From positions 41,753,501-41,817,500 of the forward strand of contig NC_134145.1 in the NCBI RefSeq assembly GCF_033958435.1: 64,000 nt of DNA, given 5' to 3'. Shown here piece after piece: positions 45,009 through 58,000 of this stretch; position 1 is the stretch's first letter; every line of letters starts with the position of its first letter. Position numbers and translations under genes: made by a program. Origin of the DNA: Carettochelys insculpta. Its lineage: Eukaryota > Chordata > Testudines > Carettochelyidae. Below the pieces are notes generated by a model. It saw nothing but the letters and a program-made list of their open reading frames with translations, ran no database searches and had not been told where the DNA came from.

Positions 45009-47349
45009 GCTCAGGCACCATCAGTCTGTTTGTAGAGGCAGATTGGAGGATTATAGGGGAAGAGAACAGCAAAGTGATTTAGGATTGAGAAAGGGTGTTC
45101 TGTCCAGCAGGAGAAACCTGTTTCCACAGTGAGAGAGGAGGGACGGAAAGTAATAGGTGCAGAGGACAGGACAAGGGGGAAAAAGCCAGAGATGTCCGAG
45201 AATGAAAGGTGGAAAAGGGATAGAATGATGGGTGACAGCACTTTCACCTATCACAGCAAAGCACCCTGTCACCCTTGCCTCTTCCTATGTCTCTTGCATA
45301 GATTTGAAAACTTGTACCTGTACCAAGGCCAGTTCATTGATTAAAACCATCTTTAATCAGGCCACTCTGTATCCCAGGTGTTCTCACACAATAGGACAGT
45401 GTGTTGCCACAAGTGAGTACTGCAGGACAGGCAGTATCTCTAGTTTTAGAACAGAGATAACGAACAGTTGTACACATATGACTGGAAGCATTAATTTGGA
45501 TGGTTGCAGTGGGTTTCATTTGTTATAGAAATGTTATCTTGTATGTGTCAATTATATTCTGTAATGCACTCTGAAATTACTGCCAAAATATAAAGAAAAA
45601 CAACCCCAAAGTAAATGTCATGCATTAATTCTCTTCACATCCTGAACATTTTTTTTGTTTCACTCAAACCTTTGTGACCTGATTATATGTTGCTTTATAA
45701 CTAGCAGCAATCTGATCACCATTCATCTCCTTTCCCAAAATCCTCACCTGAGTCACTGAAATAGCATCCCCAAATGATTAAGGTGTTAAGGCAAATGCTT
45801 CATTTCCATTACTAATTCATATTTGCGGTCTGTGGCTTTCTGTAAAGCAAACCACTGAGAACAGAAAATAGGTTTAAGTAGTGATACACAAGAATTATAG
45901 TAACCTCTTGTTTACCTTCCTGAGTCACTCAGTTTTATCTAGCTTAAAATCTTATGATGCTTCTTCAACACCATTAGGAAAACACAGTCTATCTCCTTTC
46001 ACTTGAATATACTTCATATGAAGTACACTCTGGAGGAAGAAATTAATGATTACAGTAACAGCACTGACACTCGGTACATCAGAAATGTAAGCAGTGAAGG
46101 TCATTTTACAAAAAGCTACTGTAACCAACAACATAAGGCACCGTAAACAATCCACTCTCGTCTCCCCAACAGGTTATTACAGAGGGTGAATTCTTTATGT
46201 GACAGGCCTATTATTATTATTTTAAGTGACATCAGTGCAGATGAAAAGGTGTTGGATTGATGATCCTGAACCCTGAAGGGCTTAGTAGTCAAAGGGGTTG
46301 AGTTCTTATGGACTCTATTGACTTCAGCTGGAGCTTGTTTGCAATCATGGTTACCTGTCAGTGGAACGGTCAGATGTCCTGCGTTCCCTGAAGAGATGTT
46401 ACTCAAAGTCAGGACCCCAGGAGAACAGGGAACACTGGGAGTTAGGCTGGATGCAACTCAGCCCATGCACAGGGCAGTGCAAAGGACCACTGTTCCACTT
46501 CAATTTAACTTGCGTTCACCTTCACTCTTTGTGACTGAAACAGTGTCAGCATCTAAGCAGGGAGTTCTCTGAAGTGCAGCAGCTGGCAATGTGCACCATG
46601 GAACTCCATTTGAAGCCTCCTAGAGCCCTGGATTTTGCAGACACAAACCAAGCCTAGTGATAGACCTAATGTATGTGAATGTTTGAGCAATACACAGAGC
46701 AGAGAGATGTGCATCACCCCAAAACTCCCCGCTGCCTCAAGCTACACAGCAGTCCTAGAATTCCCTGGAAACTATTGTTCCTCAAAGCAGAATGAATTAA
46801 GTTTTTTCACTGAAGACCAATCAGAATCCCTGTGTTACAGATGTAAGGAATGTGCCAGCAGGAACTCAATACTGCTGAAGGATTTAGGAAATGTGTCCTT
46901 CAGAGATCATTTGCATGAAAATGCAAAGCTGTGCATATGTAATGCCTTGTAAACAAAGCCAGATGGGAGCAGGTGAAGCAATGATTTTTTGTCTATTGTA
47001 AACAACATGTCGTTGTAAAGTCACAATTTATGCTATCACCCAGTGTAAGAACTGTGGAGTCTCACAAGTACTTGAAGTTGTTGTGGGGGTACAGGGCAGT
47101 CATCCCTGCTGTGTAAAATATGGATTGCAGAGGCTTCCCTCCATCTAGCATTGTGAGGTGAAAGGAGGAGAACGGATAGTGGTTGAATCAGCTGGTTGGA
47201 AGCCTTTTGGCTATACGGCTGTAAGACTGGTTTGACTAGTTCTCCTTCCACTGTTCACAGATAGACCTAAAGATAGGCCTATAGTTATTCTCTGAGAATC
47301 CACCTTGGTGGATAGTGAGATGCTGAATGCCACTGTGAGCTCAAATCAC
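45009..47349. other. Unique DNA, no gene seen
   Basis: No repeat or gene is recognised. The last 300 bp may already belong to the LTR-like sequence that follows. Confidence 0.5.
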
Positions 47350-47996
47350 TGGTAGCTGAAGCTATGGAGAGCTGGGATTACAGGGTTTTGCCTGCAGCAA
47401 AACCCACAAGAGAGCAGTGGGCAGCTGGTAAGAGAAGCAGAAGGCAGCCGGCAGGAGTGACCAGTGGGTGGCCAGTGGGGCAGCTGATTGGGGGCAAGTG
47501 GAACTCTGGACCAGCACAAAGGTAGCATTGCCTCAGGTTCAATGAGGGAATGCATCAGAGTGATGTGTCAGGGCCTGCACAGACTGGACAGAGTTGTAAG
47601 TGGGGCATTTGAAGCAGGGTATGTAGAATGTTTGGGCGTGTGGATTGGCTGTTTACAGTATTGAACTGGTGAGCCTGAGAGGCAAAGGACACTGCTCAAT
47701 CCACTTGAGCTGGGACAGTTATTTGAGGATTGGTTATAAACTCTGGGTGTGGTATTTTCCCAAGCTAATGCCATATGACTTTTCTGCCTCTTTCATTAAA
47801 AGTTTCTTTTCTAAACTCAGACTCTGTGCTTGCAAGTGGGGGAGCATTGCCTCTCCGAGGTGCCCAGGAGTGTGTGAATTTCCCAGGCTACTGGGTGGGG
47901 GCTCGAACTGGTTCTATGTGAGATGGAGGAAAAGGAACCCCTAGATGTTGAACTCAGCCCTGGTTGCTGCCAGCTCCTTCTGGCAGAAGGGTTACA
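47350..47996 (+). mobile_element. Probable solo LTR of an old endogenous retrovirus
   Basis: A moderately GC-rich segment with a promoter-like first part, an ATTAAA poly(A)-type signal at 47795-47800, a following block resembling R/U5 (ctcagactctgtgcttgcaa, then gggtgggggctcgaactgg), and a TTACA end at 47996. The combination resembles retroviral LTRs I associate with turtle genomes. No gag, pol or env coding sequence adjoins it, so a solo LTR is likely. The 5' boundary is uncertain (47040-47400), and no target duplication was found. Confidence 0.5.
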
Positions 47997-48639
47997 CAAA
48001 CTTATGAGCACTGGCTGCTACACACAATTTCGAGGGCTTGACATACTCCCTACTCTGGGACAGGTTAGTCTGCAGCAACAGAATCACCACATGCAAAGCA
48101 GACTCACTTCAGACAGATGCAGAGCTGTGGGGCATGGAATGCTCAACTTAATCAATATTTTGCATCACTCTTTGCTAAAGAAATGGTCAAAACTTAAGAA
48201 AAATCAATCCCCTATTTCTATACAGAACAGATATGGCATAATTAGCCATTGAAGTTTTATCATATTCCTCTTCCAATATACCTTTGAATATCATACTAAT
48301 AGGTATTATGTCCAAGTACCAATTCTGATCTAATTTAGTGTAAATTAAATAAAATCTCTGAGCTGCAATTTATTTCCAAATGTGACTCCATTAACCAAGG
48401 ATTAAACAGAGACTGGGAGTGGCTCACAGCTTACAAAGGCAGCTTCTCTGCCCTGGGTGTTAAGATCTCTCCATTGGTCAATGACAATGGCTGATATTCC
48501 CATCTGATCTGACTTGTTTTTTCCTCTTTTGATACCTACTATTGATAAAGGGCTATTTCCACCTTGCTGAATAGAGCTAGTCAGCTCTGGCCTTCCCTTT
48601 TTCTGCAACCCCATTCTTTAAATACACCTCTGAAACCAC
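47997..48639. other. Unique DNA, no gene seen
   Basis: Nothing recognised between the LTR-like segment and the Penelope-like tail. Confidence 0.5.
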
Positions 48640-48752
48640 CGCCCCCACCCCACACTCATGCATCTGATGAAGCAGGTCTTTGCCCACGAAAGCTTATGCT
48701 CCAAAATATCTGTTAGTCTGTAAGGTGCCACAAGACTTCTTGTTGTTCTCGA
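48640..48752 (+). mobile_element. Penelope-like tail fragment
   Basis: catctgatgaagcaggtctt, tgcccacgaaagcttatgct, ccaaaatatctgttagtctg and aaggtgccacaagacttctt match the right arm of the repeat at 44905-44991, in the same orientation. Only one arm is present. Confidence 0.75.
48655..48712 (+). ncRNA. Hammerhead-ribozyme-like core in Penelope-like tail
   Basis: CTGATGA at 48664-48670, stem II GCAGG/CCCAC around tcttt (three of five pairs), GAAA at 48688-48691, GC-TTAT-GC at 48692-48699, then TC as the possible cleavage context. The stem I strand before the core is less complementary here than in the 44.9-kb copy. Confidence 0.35.
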
Positions 48753-49522
48753 TACCTAATATAGAAATTATAACATTGCTGAACTGTTGGCAAGAAGTAT
48801 AGTGGCATGGCAAACAACTGATTACATGTTAAAAACATCAGGAGTGGAATATGTACTTTTAGCTATGGATAGTCATTATGATGTTTCGAACAAAGCAAAA
48901 GGATAACAACAACAAAACCCAGAAAACAGTTTTCTGTAAAAAGCATTAGCCACACTAAGTGGATACATGGCCTAATGAATAGACTACAAATAATTGTAAA
49001 GACCATACTGCTTCCAGTTACCCTATCACATGTTTGAATATTGAAATGCATCTGACAGTTTTCATCAATCTTTACCCACTCTTACAGCAGCTCTTCAAAT
49101 CAACATCCTCACTTTTAGTCACCGTATATTATATTGTGGGTCCAAATCCAATAAATCACTGAAACACATTGTTAACATTAAGTGTGTGAGTGATCCCATA
49201 ACTCACTGGACTCTTGCCTCTAACAAACTCTTGCAATAAATTACTTCTGTCCAGGGACAAGAGATGACATAGGTCCTTCCTGAGCCACAACCACCCACAT
49301 GACTTGCTCCTAGAATGGTGCAGATGTTGTATAAAACCTCTGGTCTGTCCACTATAGTGCATATGTAAGTTCTGTAACATTCAGCCACTGCTGGTTTAAA
49401 GTCCTGTAATGTCCTGTAAGCTTTCTAACAGTAGTGATGTATTCTAGATGTAGATGTGTTCTGTATAGTTGTGTTTTGTTTCATGAAGTTTGTTTTGTGA
49501 TAGCTGCTGGGTCTACACTAAG
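48753..49522. other. Unique DNA, no gene seen
   Basis: No gene or repeat recognised. Confidence 0.5.
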
Positions 49523-49943
49523 CAGTGCTTTTTTCGTAAAAAATAAGAGGATCTGGTATGGCTCCTCAATCCCCGCACACCTTGTTCCACAGCTGGGGCT
49601 GCTGGGGGGGGAGGGGCTCCTGCTCCCAGCCCTTTCTGATGTGCGGCAAGCAGGGGGTCCAGTTCCCAGCTCTGCTCTGCTACGAGGTGCAGAGGCTCTG
49701 GCTGTCAGTCCCATGGGAGCCTCACAACCCACATGCTCCATGCAGCTCCTGGCTCTGTGCTGCTGTGGAGTGGCAGGGGCTCCAGCTCCTGGCTCCACAC
49801 TGCTGCAGGACTGGGAGGCTCTGGCAGGCCCATGTCTGGAAGCCAGCTGGGGTGCTGAGCCTTGCCAGCAGCCCCAGCTGTGGGAACATTGGTGCAGAGG
49901 TACTGGTATGCAGAACCAGCATGTACCATCGAAAAAAACCCTG
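49523..49943. mobile_element. hAT-like non-autonomous element
   Basis: The left end CAGTGCTTTTTTCG and the reverse complement of the right end, CAGGGTTTTTTTCG, form short inverted repeats. The flanking 8-mers ACACTAAG (49515-49522) and ATATTAAG (49944-49951) match at six of eight positions, consistent with an aged hAT target duplication. The 421-bp interior is GC-rich, dominated by cagctcctggctc-type imperfect repeats, and noncoding despite open frames on both strands. Confidence 0.68.
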
Positions 49944-50497
49944 ATATTAAGTATTGTAAGTTAGTAAGAAACTGTTTCTTCTTACCACCATGTAAGAAAT
50001 CCTGGCTGTTGCTTCAGAAAGACATTTCTTTTACAAAAGGAAGCTTTCTTTGTGTGAGCAAGGAAAATGTGAGGGAGTGTGTGTGTGTGTGTGTGTAATG
50101 GACTAAGTCCCTGAAGCCAGCCTGTCTGGGGAACCAAGTGCCAGCAGCATCTGGATGGCCAGAGAATAACAGGAGCTGAGCCCAGAAAAATAATCCATTT
50201 TAGAGGGAGAAAGAGGCCCCATCAAGAGAAGATCAAAGTCTGCTGTTAGCTGATAACTCATGGCCATATAGCATCCTGGGGCAGTGGGACAGGACATTGC
50301 TAGTGGACTGAAACAGATAGAAGATAAGTGCAAAACTATAGGAGCTCTCTCTTTTTCCGGCTTTCTTCTCACCATCACTACTCTGCAGGAGTGAGTCTTA
50401 GCTGAAGGGGGACAGGAGGAGGCCCAGGGCCCTGGGCTCCTTCCCTTCTCCTGAGGATGGATAGTCCTGACTGTTCCTGAGTACTACAGCGGACAAA
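49944..50497. other. Unique DNA with a (GT)n tract
   Basis: Ten GT units at 50077-50096; no gene seen. Confidence 0.5.
50077..50096. repeat. (GT)n microsatellite
   Basis: Ten tandem GT units. Confidence 0.95.
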
Positions 50498-50935
50498 GGC
50501 TACATCTACACTAGAGAGCTCTTTCGAAAGAAGTTCTTCCAGAAGATGTCTTTCAAAAATCTTCTTCTGAAAGCGCACTTCCACACACAAAAAAGCAGAT
50601 CAAAAAAACTGATCTGCTCTTTTGATAGAGAGCACCCACACCGCACCCACTCTTTTGAAAGAACGGGTCAGGGATCAAAAAATACAGTGACATGAGGCTT
50701 GCCCTTTCGGAAAAAGAGCCCTTGGATCACCTACATATGCCTTTTTTTTTTTTTTTGAAAGAATCTTTTGGAAAAAGGAACTCTTCCTGATCCAGGCTTG
50801 GAAGAGGAATACCGGCAAAAGAGCCATGTTCTTTCGATTTCAGATTGCAAGAGTGCATTTTGTCTGTAGGTGCTCTGTGGTTTTTTCAAAAAAGGCCCAG
50901 CTTTTCTGAAAAAGCTTGCTAGTGTAGATGTAGCC
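50498..50935. mobile_element. Harbinger-type MITE, CTTTCGAAAG family
   Basis: GGCTACATCTACACTAG at the left and CTAGTGTAGATGTAGCC at the right are perfect inverted repeats over 17 bp. AAA flanks both sides (50495-50497, 50936-50938), a possible 3-bp duplication. The interior is full of CTTTTGAAAGA and GGAAAAAG motifs and shows inverted symmetry (gagctctttcgaaag versus ctttcgatttcag). Noncoding. Confidence 0.85.
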
Positions 50936-51269
50936 AAAAAAAAAGCAAGCTGACAAGGGGGCCATACAATCAGTTCACCATCCTGGATTTATGGTTGTAG
51001 CCTGACACAAAGAACCCACTGTGCCTTAGCTTCTTCCACGCTTCCTGCGCCACTCTTCATCTGCGGGAGTTTGCCTGTGTAAGGGTCTGACTGCAGGAGG
51101 GTATGAGTCTGTGTGGGCATGTGCTTAATAGCTAGTTCTCTCCTTTTTCCTTTAATTTAATAGTCACATTTAATAAAATACATATGAATGTGATCCTGAG
51201 GTGATTCCTCTAATGTAAAAATAAGGTAACAGCAGCTATGTGATGTCTCATGAAAAGGACAGCAGAACA
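50936..51269. other. Short unique stretch, no gene seen
   Basis: Nothing recognised. Confidence 0.45.
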
Positions 51270-51588
51270 CCGTCTAGCCCTAGGCAAGAGCCCTACCAGG
51301 GCTCTTCTGGCCAGAAATCCAGGTAGGGCTACCAGCAGTGGGCCAGCAGCAGCCCCATCTGAGATGGTGACTGGCAGCCTGACTGGTGCATTCAGCTGGA
51401 CCAGGGCCCACAGCTGAGCCCAAGGCTGGGGTTGGCAGCAGAGTCAGTCTGGGGGCCCAGTGACTGGGGCACCAGGGCAGCAGCTAGGACCAAGATGGGA
51501 GCTGAGAGCTGAGCTGGGCAAGGGGAGCAGAATTAACCACCTCTGGTCCGACAAACTCCCTTGTTCTGGACCAGGGAGGTCCAACCTG
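51270..51588. mobile_element. Probable fragment of the GGTTGAACCTC MITE family
   Basis: The right end ggaccagggaggtccaacctg resembles the right end of the element at 867-1192 (attagagaggttcaacctg). The left part is GC-rich with cagcag-type repeats, and no left terminal repeat is visible, so the left limit is arbitrary. Confidence 0.4.
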
Positions 51589-53802
51589 TAGTTCATAGTC
51601 CTCCCAAAGACAAGAATTTTCAAAGTAGCACCCTGAAGTCAGGAAGAGGGCAATGGGAATAGGAGATTTTTTTCTTAAATAAGAAGCACCAACTCCTGAG
51701 TGCATGAGAATTCTAACGGAGGGAAAAGGAATTATTTGCACAGCAAGGCACTGCAGAGGGAATAGAATTGAGCCCAAATTAAAAATATGGGAAATAGCAT
51801 TTCTTGCCATTTGTATCCAGGCATAAGACTATGGCATGGATGACATCTCAGAAAACTTTGGGTGAAGAAGGGGAAAAAAAAAGTAGTGTCAACATATAGA
51901 CAATTTTATGATATAATTGCATGGGATTATTATACAGTGGAAAGTCGGAAGGAAGATGAAGCATGCACAACAGAGTTTAAACACCTTTGAAAACTCAGCA
52001 TGGGCAATTGCCCCCCTTGTCTCAACAACATCCCTGCAGTAGGGTATCCACTTGTTCCTCAGCCTGAGCTGTCTTCATCATAGTTTCTAGCACGTAGTAG
52101 GGAGAGGACAGAGAAACCTGTGTGGGATTGTTTCTTGCTCTCTACAAAGTGAAATGAGGAGTAGAATGGGCAGAAGCTTGAATCCTAACATATGAGGATA
52201 CAACTCAACCCTTAAAAAGTTCCCCTTTCCAGCTATCCCATCCACAGTGAAAAGGAAAGAAAAGAAAAGAAAAGGAAAGAAAAGAAGGCAGTAGCTTGTA
52301 ATAGTTCCTCTTGCGCAGGAGGCTGGGGTGGGAACGGGAGAGGAAAGAAAGGATAAAGTACAATACATCAAAAGTACTGTTTCAAGTCTCTGAACTGCTA
52401 AGCATCACGGTGATGAAAACCACCAAGTCACACAGCTGCTCCACTGAATGTTGTATGAGAGGGGATTTTTATTTACCTACTATATATAAAGTCCTAAGGA
52501 GATATTGTTAGCTTTCTCTAGTATCTATCTGATTTGAGAGGAGTTTTTTCTTCCCCGTTTTTTTAAATTCTTCCAGGGGGACTGCATGCTTTGGAATGAA
52601 AAAGATCTCACAAGAAACAGATCTTTTTATAACCTTACAAAAAACCTTCAATAAAGCAACTTTAAGAAAAAAACTTCTGAATAATTAAAATGTATGACAG
52701 AACTGGGAGAGATTTCGATTCTTCTCCCTTTGGCAAATTTCCTTTTATTTGTTGTTTTTTTGGTTTTGGGTTTTTTTTGTTTGTTTGTTTTTAATACTGG
52801 TCATGGGGTGACATTCATAACAAATATAAACTTTCTATGATTAATTGCACTGTTCCATCACTTGTATTAAATGTAACATCTTCATTGGTAATCCATAGTT
52901 CTCCCAGATGGATTTAAATATGTAACAAGAATACTGCTTACACATTCAGCATGAATTTACACCTTCTACAGCCACAACCATTTTATGTTTAGGAATCATT
53001 TATATTTTTTTTTAAATAAATGACAGCATATTCATAAGTGAATTCAACATTATACCATTCATTACTGTCAAATTTCTTATTAACTTCATGAACTACCTTT
53101 TGAAAGAAAATGTCCATAATTGTATTTGCTGCATGCCTTCACAACAAGTGCAAGCACTAAATGTATGCATTTCATCCGTGATTTATTGGAAGTGCAACTG
53201 ATGTCAGGTTTCTCAACAGGGGGAATTTGTTCCCCTTTGTTCAATTTTCAGCTGCTTCTGCAGAGGTCTGGTCATGAAATTTCTGTCAAAATTTTGTATT
53301 TTAAATGAAAAACAATTAGATTTTTCCACTAGGCACAATTGTAAACATGTTTGGTTTCCATGGAACTATGTTATTTTTAATAAAATAATTCAGTACTCAA
53401 ACTATTTCAAGCGGTTAATACTGCCCATGCTGCCTCGTAGGATTGTATTTCACTGGCCTCACGTTCCCATTGTCCAAAGGAACACTGTGCCTGACCTGAA
53501 TGCCTGGCTTAGCCTGACAAGGGAGCCTGGCCCACAGAGAATGAGAGCATGAGACACTCATGCTAAAACTCCTGTGAGCCACTGAGACAGTATTTCCAAA
53601 ATCTATTGTTTTGATTTTCAGCTGACTTTTTGATGGTTGAGTTTCTACTGAAGAGTGATGTTTGGCAGAATGTTATTAAACTAGGTTTGCTTCTGAGGCA
53701 CGGTACAGAGTGAAATTTGAAGACGAGTTCAGTTCATGTTACCTAGTTTAGCCTAAATAGCATATTTATAACTAATTAAGCCTGTCTGATTAAAGCCTAG
53801 AG
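51589..53802. other. AT-rich unique DNA, no gene seen
   Basis: Includes a (GAAA)n-type run at 52250-52287 and a T/G-rich tract near 52756-52793. Confidence 0.5.
52250..52287. repeat. (GAAA)n / (GGAAA)n microsatellite
   Basis: Purine-only tandem units, interrupted by GG. Confidence 0.9.
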
Positions 53803-55032
53803 CAGTGGTTCTGAAACTCTGGGCCCGGGGCCTGTGGCCCATCCTGCTCAATGCAAACCTTTCTGCAGATCACCCCCAAACCATTACCATATTAGGCTAC
53901 TGGAGCATAAAAGTGTAAATAAACATCTGTAACATAAGGGAATGTATGTTTAAATCTTACTGTGCAAATCATGGGACTTTGCCAAACTTTGTTTTAATTA
54001 AAATAAAATATTAATTTATGGTCAAAACAAAAGATTTCAACACTGTCTTTGTTTAATGCATGATTGGGGAGCCAATTTTGGGCTGTGGATCGCTGACCCA
54101 GAGAGAAATCAGTCAGGTGCCACACAAAGATGTAAAGCAAAAAAACAAAAAAAAACAAAACAAAAAAACCTAAACCTGATGTGGCCACTGACTGAGACAC
54201 CTTATTCCCCTCATGCTCCAGTCCCATGGAGGTAGGGCTGGTGAAGGGGAAGGAAGGAGGAAGGACTAAGTTCAAGCCTTCCCACAGGTGAAATTAACTC
54301 TTCTGGGGATGCAGGACTAGTAAATTTGGTGCCCCCCTTCCCCACAAGTTCTGGGGTGGGGCCAAAAATGAGGGGTTCAATGTGTGGAAGAGGGCTGCTA
54401 GAGAGTAGACTAGGGATAGGAGTTCAGGGTCTGGGGGGAAGGTGGGGTGCAGGAGGGATCGAGGGTGCAAAGTCTAGGCAGGAAGTAGGGTATAGGAGGG
54501 AGCCAGAAGTGGGGGGTTGGGAGGAGGGAGAGTACAGAAATGGGGTGGGGGTAGGGGTATTGGCAAGGGATATGAGAAGGGGATGGGGGTGGGGGGTCTA
54601 CGTGGGAGGAACAGAGACTGCAGGATGGGACTGAGGGTGGGTATCTGGCTGGGAGTTGGCCTGGGGTCTGGACAGATGGTGGGGCACTTACTAGTCTCAG
54701 GAACAGGCCAGCTAATAGGAGCAGCAGGGGAAGCCTTCCACAGGCAGCCTCCAGTGCTGCAGTTCCCCCAGGGGGATGGGGAGTGGCAGTACACAGAGCC
54801 AATTCTTACCCCCTGCCCTGTGAGCTGGATCTTGCCAACAAGGCTTGGGGCTCCCCCACCCAAAGCCAGAAGCTGATGTTGGTGCTCAAATCTCAGGGGC
54901 AGGCCTGGGACTGGAGCACCAGCTCTGGCTTCCCGCTGCAAGGGGAGGTGTTGGAGGAGGGAGCCCTGAACCCCATCTGAAATGTGTTCATGGGCCACTA
55001 GTGGTCTGCAGACTGCAGTTTCAGAACTACTG
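53803..55032. mobile_element. Non-autonomous hAT transposon
   Basis: The element begins CAGTGGTTCTGAAACTCTGG and ends GCAGTTTCAGAACTACTG, classical hAT inverted ends (CAGTGGTTCT). The flanks GCCTAGAG (53795-53802) and GCCTAGAA (55033-55040) match at seven of eight bases. The 1.23-kb interior is AT-rich at first, then strongly G-rich (54320-54620, ggggtgggggtag type), and encodes no transposase. An A/C-rich run lies at 54136-54170. Confidence 0.9.
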
Positions 55033-58000
55033 GCCTAGAAGGATGTTAAAGTTTTAACCCAAACAGTTGACTCTATACTAAAGTATGACCTGCCTTGTCT
55101 CAGTTCACATTTTAGAAAGCATTAGTTGGGGTATAAGGCTTGAATAACCTGGTAGCAGTTATAGACAAGAGTGGTTTTCTTTCAGGACCAGACCCCACTA
55201 CCATGACTGGTAGCACAGTGACATTAGGATTGGATTCCTGTGATTCATTTTATATATGGACAACTCAGAAATATTAGGTGGCATAGAATGCAAAAGTCCA
55301 TTTATACAAGGGGGTCTGGGAGCACCTTAAACTTGGCCTATAGCATCTGCGTGGGCATTCATTAAACAGACCACAGCTATCACTCCTCTCCCCTCGCGAC
55401 ACTTCAAGCTCACACATCCCTTGTTTGAACAGACTGGGTCTGAAGAAAGGTATTTCTCTATGAGGTCACAATTTTCTTCCCAATGGTTTCCTGAGTAAGC
55501 GGAACAGGCAGCATTATGTTCTGGCAAGAGAAGACCTTTTTAAGAGATGACATAGAAGACACACATACGTAGTACAACTTGAGTATGTAAAGAGGGCTAG
55601 AGCATTGACTCAAAGTATCTTCCAGAACTTAGCTTAATGCTTAGTGTTATCTTGTTATTCTGTACAGTTTTATTCTAGGTAATTTGAGAACAGAAATAAA
55701 CAACCATCCAGTGCAAGCACCCCATTCTTTGGCATCAAAAGTGCACAAAAGTTTAACAAACAAGTCTGTAAAAAAGTATACATCTACATATCTATATCTA
55801 TATACATTAATCTCATCAAAGATCACACCTTCTTATTTGTGGGCCCCACCTGCGCCTACAAGTAAATGATGAGCAAATGCTGTGCCTCTGTTTTGTGCCT
55901 GCAAGCAGGGGTTCAACTCCTCAGATGTGCCTCCAGAACATTTGTGAGCACAACAGAGGAGTCCTCCAATTGTCAGTGCACATTTAGCCTACAGGAGGAA
56001 AAGAATGCCACAGGATATTTGTTTTTCTGGGACTTCTAAAACCAAGCACCTCTTCGGATCAGTTCCTATATTGATAACTGCATCATGTACTATAAAAATA
56101 GCTTTTACCTAAATTCTGTCCCATTCTTTGGATCTTCTTAGCTTGAATCACTTCCGCTGTCAATCTTCTTGTGTTTCAACAAAATGGGGATATGATCATA
56201 AATGGATCACGGGCACTCATACAAGATGTAAGAATAATTGTACATCATTGTAATGTCAAGTGGTAGCTGGGTTAGCAAACAGACATAGAGCGATATTAGA
56301 GATTATGTTCTTAAAAGAAATCTCTAGGTCTTAAAAAGCAGAATATAGTTTGCAAATTGCCATTGTTCCTCAAGATATTCAGCAAAATGGTCTTATTAAA
56401 TTCATATTTTCTTCACAGTTCTAGCCATTAGGGGATATATTTATCCTCCATATAGTCGGATGCCTTTTAAATTAGGAAACATATTAGACGGAGAGAGCAA
56501 GAGAGAGAGTACATATATGTGTGACAAAATGCACACATGGTTCCTTTATAAAAAGTGTTTTTGTGCACTATTTGGGCTACACTACTTATTACTAATTGCC
56601 TGAAACTGTAAGTGAGAACACTTCATTATTATCTCTCTGTTCTAAGACATCTATCACCTTGGTTTCTAAACACCACAAAGGAACAAATAGAGTGAAAGAG
56701 GAAAGATGAGATCTTACATATTAGTTATACTACCCAGATCCCAGTGCAAGGGAAATGTACTTTTTGAAAACAGATTTCTTTTTCTGAACAAACAGAGAGG
56801 GAAAAATGCAACTTTGACTCCTACATGCCTGTTTCTTGCAGTTGCCGTGGTAATGGAAACCTGTAATATTGTCTGTATTTCTTTGTATTTATCGAATGTC
56901 AAGATTCTACAGCTCAAGGCAATCACTCTTTTTCAAAAGGTGTTCCGAATGTTGGTATGTTTTCATAATGAAAGTTATGAGAAATAGTACCCACTGCTCA
57001 GTGAACAACGCTGTTCTGTACAGTGTGTGTGCTGCTATTATGTTTCAATACACAGACCAGGAGGAAAAGGTCTGCATTTGGGGGAGACAAATTGTTGTAT
57101 CTCCAGTGAAGCGAGTAGTGCTCTGACAATGTACATCATTTGGGGATCTGCCTTTTGCTAAGGTCCTGGAAGAGCAAGTATCATACAATGCGGTCATATT
57201 CAACATTTCAGTTTTTGTTTTGAGGTTTTTTTTATGGGTGGGGGGAAATTTCCTTTAAATCTTGCCTGACATTAGATTTTCTGCATCTGTCAGACATCTG
57301 GAAAATAGCAACTTCCAGAAACATTCAGGTACTTAGAAAAATATGTCAGCACTCATCAGGAGGAAGAGGGCAATATTGGCTTATTACAACTATCATAACT
57401 CATGCATTTCTGCACATTTTAAGAGACATCAAAAATGAAGCTCACAGAAAATCCACAATAACATATAAAGCACTCCTGTACTCACAACCTGCACATTATT
57501 TAATAACCTTTAAACAGATTATTCCTCATGAGGCATAATTCAAAAGTAAGAATTTTGGTCGATAGGATCCTGGTGCTTTTGTACCCTCTCCTTGTAACTA
57601 CACAAACCAGCTATTAACATACATTAGCTAGAATTGATCAAGATGGGAGAAAAAGCCTGAGACAACACAAGATCAACTGGGTACTTTGCTATTGCTAACC
57701 TACTCCATGTACCAGATACTCAGATGCAACAAAACAAACAAACCACAAACCACTCAGATACAGCCCCCAGTATTTTCCTTGCATTGTGTGTGTCAGGCAT
57801 TTCCTAGGCTTTGCACTGCTAACAATAAAGCATCTGGAGTTATAGCACGGAACTCAAAGGAAGCAACCTTTCCTAGTGCTTTTTTTTTTTTTTGGGAGGG
57901 CAGCGGGAGGGTTTGGGTAGGAGTAAAGGTTGTTGTTTTGTTTGGATTAGGTTGGAGGTTTGTCCTGTAACTGTCAACTCGCCAGCCCAAGGCCAGGATT

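Noticed and set aside
49434..49964. Overlapping open frames on both strands in a GC-rich segment
   Set aside because: They are explained by the repetitive interior of a hAT-like element with no stop-rich composition.
54474..54998. Proline/serine-rich minus-strand open frame
   Set aside because: Produced by the purine-biased tract inside a hAT element.
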